Shown: piece after piece, positions 6,497 through 11,763 of the stretch
Layout: each line of letters starts with the position of its first letter
Numbering within the stretch: position 1 is the first letter of the stretch
Source of the DNA: a virus
Strand: one strand, 5' to 3'
Length of the DNA stretch: 23,950 bases
Virus record (IMG/VR): IMGVR_UViG_3300038363_000197
Coordinates: 1-23,950 of that record
Program-made: the position numbers and the translations under genes
The notes under the pieces: model-generated
What the model was told of the DNA's origin: nothing
What the model saw: only the letters and a program-made list of their open reading frames with translations
Databases searched by the model: none

Positions 6497-6904
6497 ATGT
6501 CAGAAATAGCAAAAGTCTGGTTTAACCAGGCCCGCAAACTCGAAGTAAACGAAGCTATATTTATCCGGGTAGCAAATAAATCTGAGCAGAATGATATAGC
6601 AACTGCACTGGAAAAAGAAAGAGAATTATTTTCAAATCTTAAACCTGTACACGCTTCACAACTGTTTATAAACAAAGTACTTAAAAACATGAAGCAGTAT
6701 GTGGTTTTGGAGCGAAAATACAGAGCCCCGTTTACAGCCTTTTTTAAGTCCACCAACGGAGAATTGTCTAAACTTACTATTGATCCCGATAGAGAAAGAC
6801 AATTAATGCTCATGGTGAAGGATAAAAAGTCCAGAAAGGAAATTGAAGAGGCTTTAAATGGTTTGACCGAAAGTGAAGAAAATGAGTATTTTCCTGGGAA
6901 ATAA
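6497..6904 (+). CDS. Hypothetical protein (135 aa)
   Basis: The start chosen is ATG 6497, seven bases after AAAGGAGAC; an open frame extends upstream to 6428 but would overlap the previous gene and lacks a ribosome site. The product (MSEIAKVWFNQ...) is helical and charged. The order is a helix-rich N-terminus, a basic middle (KQYVVLERKYRAPFTAFFKS) and a short acidic C-terminal helix (KEIEEALNGLTESEENE). It might bind nucleic acid, but I do not recognise it. It is the last gene before an internal promoter. Confidence 0.65.
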   Translation: MSEIAKVWFNQARKLEVNEAIFIRVANKSEQNDIATALEKERELFSNLKPVHASQLFINKVLKNMKQYVVLERKYRAPFTAFFKSTNGELSKLTIDPDRERQLMLMVKDKKSRKEIEEALNGLTESEENEYFPGK

Positions 6905-6927
6905 TTTTTAAAACTAGAATATTTTTC

Positions 6928-6956
6928 TTGTAAACTACATTTAATCATGGTATCAT
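6928..6956 (+). promoter_or_regulatory. Internal promoter upstream of the RHH gene
   Basis: TTGTAA (6928-6933) and TATCAT (6951-6956) are separated by 17 bp. Initiation would be near 6963, which makes the ATGs at 6964 and 6967 too close to the 5' end and favours the start at 6994. There is no gene between 6905 and 6993. Confidence 0.55.
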
Positions 6957-6993
6957 TCATTAAATGATGGAACAATCAAATAATGGGGTTAAG

Positions 6994-7158
6994 ATGAGAT
7001 ACGCACAGATAAGACTAACAGAAGAAGAATTTATTGAGGTAAAGAAAACAATTTTAAACGAGGGCGTATCTCTTGAAAATTTTATTAAAGAAGCTATAAA
7101 AGAAAAAATACTTTCAATTAAAGCTTTATCAACCGCTACGAAGAATATCTCTTCATAG
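6994..7158 (+). CDS. Small ribbon-helix-helix (Arc/CopG-type) protein (54 aa)
   Basis: The 54-aa product begins MRYAQIRLTEEEF, a short beta strand followed by two helices (EFIEVKKTILNEG and SLENFIKEAIKEKI), the pattern of RHH DNA-binding proteins of the Arc/CopG class. These dimerise and place paired N-terminal strands in the DNA major groove. The start at 6994 follows a GGGG; earlier ATGs at 6964/6967 lie at the predicted transcription start. It has its own promoter at 6928-6956, as expected for a self-regulated repressor. The target is unknown. A second, different RHH gene lies at 16935. Confidence 0.65.
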   Translation: MRYAQIRLTEEEFIEVKKTILNEGVSLENFIKEAIKEKILSIKALSTATKNISS

Positions 7159-7184
7159 CAACCTAACACAGGAGGAAAAATAAC

Positions 7185-7595
7185 ATGGCGAAGAATGAAC
7201 CACAGACAACAGCAGAAACACCAGCTCCAAAAGCAAAAAAGAAAAGGCTCAAAAAGGTAATTGATGGAACTGTTCTGACAATCACTGAAGGTCAAACAGG
7301 AGAAGTTCTTTCCCTGGATTTTGCAACTTTGCCAGACGGCATCCAGGCCCTCTTAGGCCCCTTTGGTTTAAGCCAGAAAATCGGGGATTCTGCAGCCGGT
7401 AAAAAGGGAGCAGAAGCAATTGCGGCCATGAACAAAGTCTGGACTGGTCTGTCAGAAGGTAACTGGTCTGTTCGTGCCCCCGCAGCTGAGAAGATTTCCA
7501 AGAAATCTATTCTTGGTAAGTTTGCCGATATGCCTAATGGTAAGGAGAAAGAATTGGCAGCTCAGCTTCTGAAAAAACTTGGTATTGTAGCCTAA
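7185..7595 (+). CDS. Conserved-type phage protein with Lys-rich N-terminus (136 aa)
   Basis: The start follows AGGAGG. Residues 1-26 are an Ala/Pro/Lys-rich, probably disordered tail (APKAKKKRLKKV at about 14-25). A compact domain then contains two Gly-rich turns. The sequence from about residue 80 on (AAMNKVWTGLSEGNW, then SKKSILGKF) is the kind seen in small DNA-associated phage proteins, but I cannot name one. It is the first gene of the recombination block and is followed by two strong hairpins, so it is probably expressed at a different level from the downstream nuclease. Confidence 0.65.
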   Translation: MAKNEPQTTAETPAPKAKKKRLKKVIDGTVLTITEGQTGEVLSLDFATLPDGIQALLGPFGLSQKIGDSAAGKKGAEAIAAMNKVWTGLSEGNWSVRAPAAEKISKKSILGKFADMPNGKEKELAAQLLKKLGIVA

Positions 7596-7609
7596 ACCAA
7601 GCAACCCAC

Positions 7610-7640
7610 GGAGTTAGTTTTCCGCTACCTTATTAACTCC
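7610..7640 (+). other. RNA hairpin after the 136-aa gene
   Basis: GGAGTTA (7610-7616) pairs with TAACTCC (7634-7640) around a 17-nt loop. There is no U-run after it. It stands directly before a second hairpin. Confidence 0.5.
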
Positions 7641-7648
7641 GAAACCCC

Positions 7649-7680
7649 GTAGGGAGAGTTTCTAACCAAATTCTCCCTAC
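7649..7680 (+). terminator. Probable intrinsic terminator or attenuator
   Basis: GTAGGGAGA (7649-7657) pairs perfectly over 9 bp with TCTCCCTAC (7672-7680), with a 14-nt loop, followed by acaaccTTTT. The U-run is short and displaced, so it may act as a partial terminator or a stabilising 3' structure for the upstream mRNA. The next gene starts at 7712. Confidence 0.5.
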
Positions 7681-7711
7681 ACAACCTTTTAACAAAAAAG
7701 GAAGAACTAAA

Positions 7712-8653
7712 ATGGAAAAAGAAATATTGTATTTGGACAACTCCGGTAGATCAACTTACTGTCAGTGTAAAAAGAAATACTTCTTACAAATTATCGAAGG
7801 TTGGCAATCTAACTTCGGTTCCACAGCTTTACGTTACGGCTCCTGTTGGCATGCAATTCAAGAAGGTTATCATAATTGGGTTAAGGAAAACGGCTGGCCC
7901 ACCAATCCTACTGATCAAATGTCAGCAATCAGCGTTGGTCTAACTATGGGTAATGAATCTTATATAAAAGAATCTGCAGAGAAAGAGTTCTATGATGACT
8001 ATAAGAATTTCAATACTGCTGTAGATATGCTTAATGCGTATGTAGATTACTTTATAGAAGATAAACAATACCTGGAAATCATACATACTGAAAAGAAATT
8101 TGAGTGTCCGATTGAACCTGAAAATCCCACCGAGGAAAAGCTTCTTCATAAACTGCCTCCGGTTATCTTTACTGGTAAAATTGACCAGTGTGTTAAGATG
8201 GACAATGTAAAGTGGTTACTAGATTTTAAAACTACCGGGTGGAGACTGGATCAGGTCATTGCAAAAGCCAACCGCTCCCCGCAGCTTATTGGTTATTCCT
8301 ATGCGGGTAAAAAGATTCTAGATTTTGAACCTCAGGGCTGTCTTTGTTCATTCGGCTACCTTGGTTCAACTAAATCCAGGGTAACTGGAAATTATGGAAA
8401 GGTTAGATTTGAATTTCGGAGAATCCCGCAGATCTATACTGCCGGGGATATTGCTGCTTGGAAACTCTCATTTATCTGCACAGCACGAGATATTTATCAG
8501 TCGCTGAAAGAAAACATCTGGCCGGAGTCGTTCGATAACTGCCACCAATACGGTGCGTGTTCTTATCTTAATCTTTGTCAACAGCATAAACCATACGAGG
8601 AGTTAAATTTTGAAGGCTTTCATGTAAATCATTGGAATGTCTTGGATGAATAA
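7712..8653 (+). CDS. PD-(D/E)XK nuclease, Cas4/RecB-like with Fe-S cysteines (313 aa)
   Basis: A predicted DNA exonuclease of the RecB/Cas4 superfamily. Visible elements in order: N-terminal cysteines C17/C19 (TYCQCKKKYFL), a conserved His in GSCWHAIQEGYH (H47), FTGKIDQ with D158, the LLDFKTT core (D171, K173), a QxxxY-like SPQLIGYSYA (Q191), and C-terminal C277, C283 and C289. One N-terminal and three C-terminal cysteines fit the [4Fe-4S] staple of Cas4/AddB-type nucleases, although the spacing C-x5-C-x5-C differs from the usual C-x2-C-x5-C. The ribosome site is AAGGAAG. The Sak4-like ATPase and SSB-like genes next to it suggest a phage recombination set. A tRNA-like RNA begins seven bases after its stop. 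Confidence 0.85.
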   Translation: MEKEILYLDNSGRSTYCQCKKKYFLQIIEGWQSNFGSTALRYGSCWHAIQEGYHNWVKENGWPTNPTDQMSAISVGLTMGNESYIKESAEKEFYDDYKNFNTAVDMLNAYVDYFIEDKQYLEIIHTEKKFECPIEPENPTEEKLLHKLPPVIFTGKIDQCVKMDNVKWLLDFKTTGWRLDQVIAKANRSPQLIGYSYAGKKILDFEPQGCLCSFGYLGSTKSRVTGNYGKVRFEFRRIPQIYTAGDIAAWKLSFICTARDIYQSLKENIWPESFDNCHQYGACSYLNLCQQHKPYEELNFEGFHVNHWNVLDE

Positions 8654-8659
8654 GAAATA

Positions 8660-8736
8660 TGCGGCGATTATCTTCGCGAGATGCTACGGATGGTTCCAGC
8701 GCAAATGCCAGGTTCGATTCCTGGTCGCCGCAACCA
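8660..8736 (+). ncRNA. tRNA-like element with CCA end and no readable anticodon arm
   Basis: GCGGCGA (8661-8667) pairs perfectly with TCGCCGC (8725-8731), and T8660-A8732 extends the acceptor to 8 bp. A8733 is then the discriminator and CCA (8734-8736) is encoded. The T arm is canonical: CCAGG, TTCGATT, CCTGG (8708-8724). The D-arm position holds ATCT/AGAT (8670-8682) with only a 5-nt loop lacking GG. The anticodon region folds best as GCT+GGA/TCC+AGC with a two-base bulge and a 4-nt loop (8683-8700), so no 5-bp stem with a 7-nt loop can be drawn and no anticodon assigned. Variable-region bases are 8701-8707. Alternatives: decayed tRNA, unusual functional tRNA, or tRNA mimic. Confidence 0.55.
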
Positions 8737-8744
8737 AACAGAAA

Positions 8745-8759
8745 CGTCAAAATTTGACC
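8745..8759 (+). repeat. Palindrome GGTCAAAnTTTGACC, copy 2 (one mismatch)
   Basis: CGTCAAA-A-TTTGACC matches the other three copies except for the first base, and is again preceded by AGAAA. It lies 8 bp after the tRNA-like RNA and before the next ribosome site. Confidence 0.65.
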
Positions 8760-8773
8760 ATGGAGAGTTTAAA

Positions 8774-8848
8774 ATGGAAACAATCTTATACACCACATTT
8801 ACTATTTGCTTTACAGTCGAAACTATTTTAGTTATAATATTAACCTAA
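8774..8848 (+). CDS. Possible 24-aa membrane peptide
   Basis: An ATG at 8774 follows GGAG with a suitable gap and opens a 24-codon frame ending TAA 8846-8848. It reads METILYTTFTICFTVETILV and then IILT, almost entirely hydrophobic and long enough for one membrane helix. The next gene's AAGGAGG follows directly. It may be a real micropeptide or only a leader; nothing decides this from sequence alone. Confidence 0.35.
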   Translation: METILYTTFTICFTVETILVIILT

Positions 8849-8863
8849 TTAAGGAGGAATAAA

Positions 8864-9151
8864 ATGTTTATTACATTTGCTAAAAAATGTGTTCTTTGTA
8901 ATGAAAAAGATACAAATTTAAGTAATGTTGATGGCTATGGTATTTATGGAGGTCTTAGAAAATATTTCCACAGAAATTGTTTACATAATATTTCTTGTGA
9001 TCCTGAACATTATAGTCATATCCAGGTTGATCAGGCTATACAAATAGTTGAAAAACTTGAGGAACTTAAACTAAAAGCAAGTTATCGAAGAAAACAATTT
9101 AAAGAAAAATGCAAAAAAATAAAAACTTTTTGTGTTAGTTCGGAGGAATAA
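8864..9151 (+). CDS. Small putative zinc-finger protein (95 aa)
   Basis: The start follows AAGGAGGAAT. C9-x2-C12 (KKCVLCNEK) is followed by H36-x2-C39 (YFHRNC) and a further Cys and His (ISCDPEHY), arranged for one or two zinc sites. The C-terminal half is a basic coiled helix (LKASYRRKQFKEKCKKIK). Nucleic acid binding is likely from this layout, but no named family fits. It sits just before the Sak4-like gene. Confidence 0.65.
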   Translation: MFITFAKKCVLCNEKDTNLSNVDGYGIYGGLRKYFHRNCLHNISCDPEHYSHIQVDQAIQIVEKLEELKLKASYRRKQFKEKCKKIKTFCVSSEE

Positions 9152-9156
9152 AGAAA

Positions 9157-9909
9157 ATGCCAAACGCTAAAGACGTTACAATAAACACAGAATGGTTAAA
9201 GATTATGTCAGTTGGAGAGTCCGGTACAGGGAAATCAGTATTCGCTTCGTCTTTTCCAACCCCCGGCTTTATCTTTGACTTTGGAAAAGAGATTCTTTCG
9301 TACAGGGGAAAAGATTTCAACTATGAACAATATGAGCTTACTGCCCGCGGCTGGGGTAAATTCGAGCAAGATTTTGTCCAAGTTAAAAAAGCTATCCTAG
9401 CCGAAGAATACAAAACTGTAATAATTGATAACCTTAGCTCAATGACAGATCTTTGTATGGAAAAAGCTTTGCAACTTGACCCAAAACGCTCTGCTACCAA
9501 CGGCCCCTTGTGGCAAGTGCACTATTCTATGGTTAAGAATCTCATGGAAGGTAAGCTTCGTCAAATGCTGAATCTCAACTGTAACTTGGTATTTATAGCT
9601 CATCTTGACACTATCCATGATGACGCAGGAGCGGTGATTGGTGTAGAACCTAGCTTGACTGGAAAGCTGTCTGGAGATGTCCCTGCGTACTTTGATGAAG
9701 TTTACTATCATTTTTCCAGAAAGGTAAATAATGATACCAAATTCTTTATTCAAACTATCCCAATAGGTAGAAATCATGGAAGAAGCCGGGCTTCAGGAAA
9801 AGAACGCCTATTACCTGATATTATTGAAAATGATTATACTGAAGTTATGTCATATCTCACTGGAGATAAAGTAAAACCGAAAGCTAAACCAGTACCACAA
9901 AGGAGGTGA
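9157..9909 (+). CDS. Sak4-like RecA-fold ATPase (phage nucleotide-binding protein, 250 aa)
   Basis: A P-loop ATPase with Walker A GESGTGKS (residues 20-27) close to the N-terminus and Walker B TVIIDN (87-92, D91). These fit the phage RecA-like single-strand annealing/recombination family often called Sak4 (AAA_24). A basic tail KPKAKPVPQRR ends the protein. Family members stimulate annealing and recombination together with the cognate SSB, and a probable SSB gene follows at 9994, which supports the call. The start has TCGGAGGA. The last codons encode a perfect 12-base match to the 16S anti-Shine-Dalgarno region, described separately. Confidence 0.82.
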   Translation: MPNAKDVTINTEWLKIMSVGESGTGKSVFASSFPTPGFIFDFGKEILSYRGKDFNYEQYELTARGWGKFEQDFVQVKKAILAEEYKTVIIDNLSSMTDLCMEKALQLDPKRSATNGPLWQVHYSMVKNLMEGKLRQMLNLNCNLVFIAHLDTIHDDAGAVIGVEPSLTGKLSGDVPAYFDEVYYHFSRKVNNDTKFFIQTIPIGRNHGRSRASGKERLLPDIIENDYTEVMSYLTGDKVKPKAKPVPQRR

Positions 9910-9910
9910 T
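9899..9910 (+). promoter_or_regulatory. Perfect anti-SD complement with no gene behind it
   Basis: AAAGGAGGTGAT is a full 12-base complement of the conserved 16S rRNA 3' end and is stronger than most ribosome sites in the window. It lies across the last codons of the Sak4-like gene. Downstream there is only ATG AAC TAA at 9930; the next gene starts at 9994 behind its own site. Reading on in the +1 frame would add about ten residues. The role is unknown. Confidence 0.5.
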
Positions 9911-9993
9911 ATAGGCACAGTAAAAAACTAATGAACTAACCAAACAAGACTATCACGAAAACCAAAAAACTAACAAAACGTAGGAGATTTAAA

Positions 9994-10521
9994 ATGGCTA
10001 AAGGAAGTACAGCAAAAGTAGAAGTAGAAGACAATTATCCAGAAGAAGAAGGTGCACTCGGTGGATTAAACTTTAACGTAGAAGACGAGTATAAAGCTGA
10101 CCCGCTGGTTCCAAATGGTACTTATCACGGAGTGGTTACAAAGGTATCATTTGTCCCCGCAACCTGTAGCATTATCTGGAGTATCTGCTTGCACGACAAC
10201 GGGGGAGTATTATCCGATGATGAAACACCTATCGACGGGGCTTATGTAATGTATGTTAATTCTCTGCCCAGGCCCGGCGATGAAGATCTGATGACCCCTT
10301 CAGGAAAGTCCACAAAACGCCAGTGGAAAATTAATGCTCTTTCTGAGTTCAGTAAAATCCTCGACATAGATATGTCAACTCCATCTGTTATTCTTCAGGC
10401 ATTAGAAGAGGGAATCTGGATTGGAATTGAAGTTGATGTAGATGTGGCTATTGAGGAGTACAAAGGTAAGTTTAATTCCAAAGTTAAACTTGGTGGAATT
10501 AGAAAGAGCTTGCTTTATTAA
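9994..10521 (+). CDS. Probable phage ssDNA-binding protein (DUF669-like, 175 aa)
   Basis: The 175-aa acidic protein starts behind TAGGAG. After an acidic N-terminal segment (VEVEDNYPEEEG) it shows the layout of phage OB-fold SSB-like proteins: a PNGTYHGVVTKV strand pair near residue 40, a central beta region, and a C-terminal EEYKGKFNSKVKLGGIRKS (about residues 153-171) that matches the conserved end of the DUF669/phage SSB group. Partners are expected to be the Sak4-like ATPase upstream and the polymerase. It is followed by a dense cluster of RNA hairpins. The family call rests on the C-terminal motif and context. Confidence 0.6.
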   Translation: MAKGSTAKVEVEDNYPEEEGALGGLNFNVEDEYKADPLVPNGTYHGVVTKVSFVPATCSIIWSICLHDNGGVLSDDETPIDGAYVMYVNSLPRPGDEDLMTPSGKSTKRQWKINALSEFSKILDIDMSTPSVILQALEEGIWIGIEVDVDVAIEEYKGKFNSKVKLGGIRKSLLY

Positions 10522-10531
10522 GCTTAACAAC

Positions 10532-10562
10532 ACCCTTCACGCTTCGGCGCACCCAGAAGGGT
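10532..10562 (+). other. Nested hairpin with UUCG tetraloop after the SSB-like gene
   Basis: ACCCTTC (10532-10538) pairs with GAAGGGT (10556-10562). Inside, CGC-TTCG-GCG (10540-10549) is a textbook cUUCGg tetraloop hairpin. No U-run follows at once, so it is either a 3' mRNA stabiliser or part of a compound terminator with the next hairpin. Confidence 0.6.
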
Positions 10563-10568
10563 TACTAA

Positions 10569-10586
10569 GTAAGTAGTAATACTTAC
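10569..10586 (+). terminator. 7-bp GNRA-type hairpin with weak U-run
   Basis: GTAAGTA (10569-10575), loop GTAA, TACTTAC (10580-10586), then acTTTT at 10587-10592. This could end transcription after the SSB-like gene, but the stem is AT-rich. Confidence 0.4.
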
Positions 10587-10596
10587 ACTTTTGTGT

Positions 10597-10660
10597 GGGG
10601 AGAAGGATACGAACGGATGACTGCTGTGACCGAACACAGAGGAAGGTGAGTTCACTCCCC
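10597..10660 (+). ncRNA. Structured RNA element, copy A of two
   Basis: Outer stem GGGGAG/CTCCCC (10597-10602 with 10655-10660), an inner GAAC/GTTC stem (10611-10614 with 10649-10653 region), and an apical hairpin CTGTG-accgaa-CACAG. The purine-rich joints GGATGACTG and AGGAAGGTGA are also present in copy B at 11330-11392, while the apical stem differs in sequence but keeps its pairing. This is good evidence for a conserved RNA. It matches no RNA family I can name. Confidence 0.7.
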
Positions 10661-10717
10661 ATTCAAACAAATAATATAACAATGTGATGTATTAAATTGA
10701 ACTTCAAGGAAAAGGAA

Positions 10718-11041
10718 ATGAAAATTTTCAGCGATAAATCAATCATCGGGCAAAATCAATGCACCACCAATGATGGAAAAGAAAGACTGTGGGGATGGTT
10801 TGAATTAAGTTATGCCAGTTTTTTAGTTATTCCAAGAGTTTTGATGCACTCGATGCCCGATGATTGGCAGAACCAAATGGCTTCCTTGCTTGAAGAATAT
10901 CAAGATACCTTCCCAAACCAACCAGATATTGGAACAAGGGTTCAGGCTACAAAGAACGGCAAACTTACCAAAATGCCAGAATTTTTAAAAAACTATCGGC
11001 ACCCTGATCATAGGGCTATCGAAAAGATTAAAGGAAAATAA
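10718..11041 (+). CDS. Conserved phage protein of unknown function (107 aa)
   Basis: I chose ATG 10718, behind AAGGAAAAGG; an upstream TTG at 10697 would add seven residues without a ribosome site. The sequence pattern (RLWGWFELSYASFLVIPRVLMHSMP, residues 23-47, written here as RLWGWFELSYASF then LVIPRVLMHSMP, followed by DDWQNQMASLLEEY) is one I recognise from hypothetical proteins of many phages of Gram-positive hosts. A C-terminal NYRHP motif is also typical. No function is established to my knowledge. It lies between the two copies of the structured RNA. Confidence 0.7.
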   Translation: MKIFSDKSIIGQNQCTTNDGKERLWGWFELSYASFLVIPRVLMHSMPDDWQNQMASLLEEYQDTFPNQPDIGTRVQATKNGKLTKMPEFLKNYRHPDHRAIEKIKGK

Positions 11042-11043
11042 AA

Positions 11044-11319
11044 ATGCTTAATCCTTTTAAAAAAGAACGCTTCATAGTTTGGCACAATGATACTGCTGAT
11101 CGTGTGATTGTTGAAAGAAATTGGTTTCAACGGTTGTTGTATCCTATTTGTTTTGCAACTTGTAGTGAAAGTATGAAGTCAAGTAGGATCAAAATTAATA
11201 TTGAAGCTGCCGAGAAGTTTATTGAGCATATAAAATCACATCTTGCCGATGATGAATACGTCGTTTGTAAGATATGTGGGAAATCCGTTGAAGAAATATA
11301 TATAGATTCAACTAAATAA
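11044..11319 (+). CDS. Hypothetical protein with C-terminal CxxC (91 aa)
   Basis: A 91-aa basic protein starting 2 bp after the previous stop, behind AAAGGAAAA. The N-terminal half is Trp/Phe/Arg-rich (ERNWFQRLLYP). The C-terminus carries CKICGK (about residues 75-80), half of a zinc knuckle, with two more Cys at about 37-40 that could complete it. The gene lies between the two structured RNAs. The family is not recognised. Confidence 0.65.
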   Translation: MLNPFKKERFIVWHNDTADRVIVERNWFQRLLYPICFATCSESMKSSRIKINIEAAEKFIEHIKSHLADDEYVVCKICGKSVEEIYIDSTK

Positions 11320-11329
11320 TATAACAAAT

Positions 11330-11392
11330 GGGGAGAAGGATTAGAACGGATGACTACTGCAATAAAAGCAGAGGAAGGTGAGTTCACTCTCC
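11330..11392 (+). ncRNA. Structured RNA element, copy B of two
   Basis: A 63-nt relative of the RNA at 10597-10660. The outer stem GGGGAG (11330-11335) pairs with CTCTCC (11387-11392), using one G-U where copy A has G-C. The apical stem is CTGC-aataaaa-GCAG instead of CTGTG-accgaa-CACAG, a compensatory change. The joints GAACGGATGAC and GAGGAAGGTGAGTTCACTC are shared. It begins 10 bp after the stop of the 91-aa gene. Confidence 0.7.
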
Positions 11393-11406
11393 ACACAAAA
11401 AATTTT

Positions 11407-11498
11407 TTACCCAGAGAAGCCCAAAAGAGAATCATTGAAATTAGCTATTATGTCAGCGCATAGAAAACTAACTAAATAACCCCGGTTTCTCTGGGTAA
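11407..11498 (+). promoter_or_regulatory. 15-bp inverted repeat closing a 92-nt leader fold
   Basis: TTACCCAGAGAAGCC (from 11407) pairs with GGTTTCTCTGGGTAA (ending 11498) over 15 bp with a single G-U. The enclosed sequence contains a smaller CTAT/ATAG hairpin. The stem ends five bases before the AAAGGAGG (11504-11511) of the ParB-methyltransferase operon. It looks like a leader RNA that could gate ribosome access or transcription. No riboswitch class is recognised. Confidence 0.6.
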
Positions 11499-11514
11499 TC
11501 TTTAAAGGAGGAAA

Positions 11515-11763
11515 ATGCAACTAGAAAATTTATATACAAATTTCGGGGAGTCTTCTCCTGAAGCTCAAGCGGCGTATGTATCCGAATACCGCTTAAAGCG
11601 GGCTATTGATATGGAAAAGACTCCTACCTGGCCTAAACCTAAAAAGGTTTCGAAAGCTAAAAATCCCCCGTTAACAGAAGAAGAAAAAGTTTTAATGACT
11701 TTAATGGGACTAAAGAAAAAAGATATATTTGCTATGAGAAAAGGAGATTATAACGATGCTTGA
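11515..11763 (+). CDS. Hypothetical basic protein before ParB-methyltransferase (82 aa)
   Basis: The start follows AAAGGAGG and the base of a long stem (11407-11498). The 82-aa protein has a helical N-terminus, a Pro/Lys-rich linker (TPTWPKPKKVSKAKNPP) and a C-terminal helix pair (EEEKVLMTLMGLKKKDI). It overlaps the ParB-methyltransferase gene by 8 nt, so the two are co-translated. It could be a small partner of that enzyme, but the sequence does not show a known one. Confidence 0.65.
   Translation: MQLENLYTNFGESSPEAQAAYVSEYRLKRAIDMEKTPTWPKPKKVSKAKNPPLTEEEKVLMTLMGLKKKDIFAMRKGDYNDA

Noticed and set aside
6862-6868. TTTGACC half-site in the 6497-6904 gene and GGTCAAA at about 7288
   Set aside because: Single half-sites inside genes without the opposite arm; expected by chance.
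6352-6975. 207-codon minus-strand frame
   Set aside because: It lies opposite two well-supported + strand genes, is Phe/Ser-rich as antisense frames of Lys/Glu-rich genes are, and lacks a ribosome site.
6960-7295. 111-codon minus-strand hydrophobic frame
   Set aside because: It opposes the RHH gene and the start of the 136-aa gene, both with good starts; the hydrophobicity is an antisense artefact.
8637-8831. 64-codon + frame across the tRNA-like region
   Set aside because: It runs through the tRNA-like element and has no ribosome site; the RNA explains the sequence better.
10597-10660. Structured RNA read as a hammerhead ribozyme
   Set aside because: CGGATGA and GGAA recall the hammerhead core CTGATGA...GAAA, but the essential U4 is G in both copies and no NUH cleavage context fits.
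10597-10660. Structured RNA read as a tRNA
   Set aside because: There is no T arm in front of the 3' acceptor strand and no CCA.
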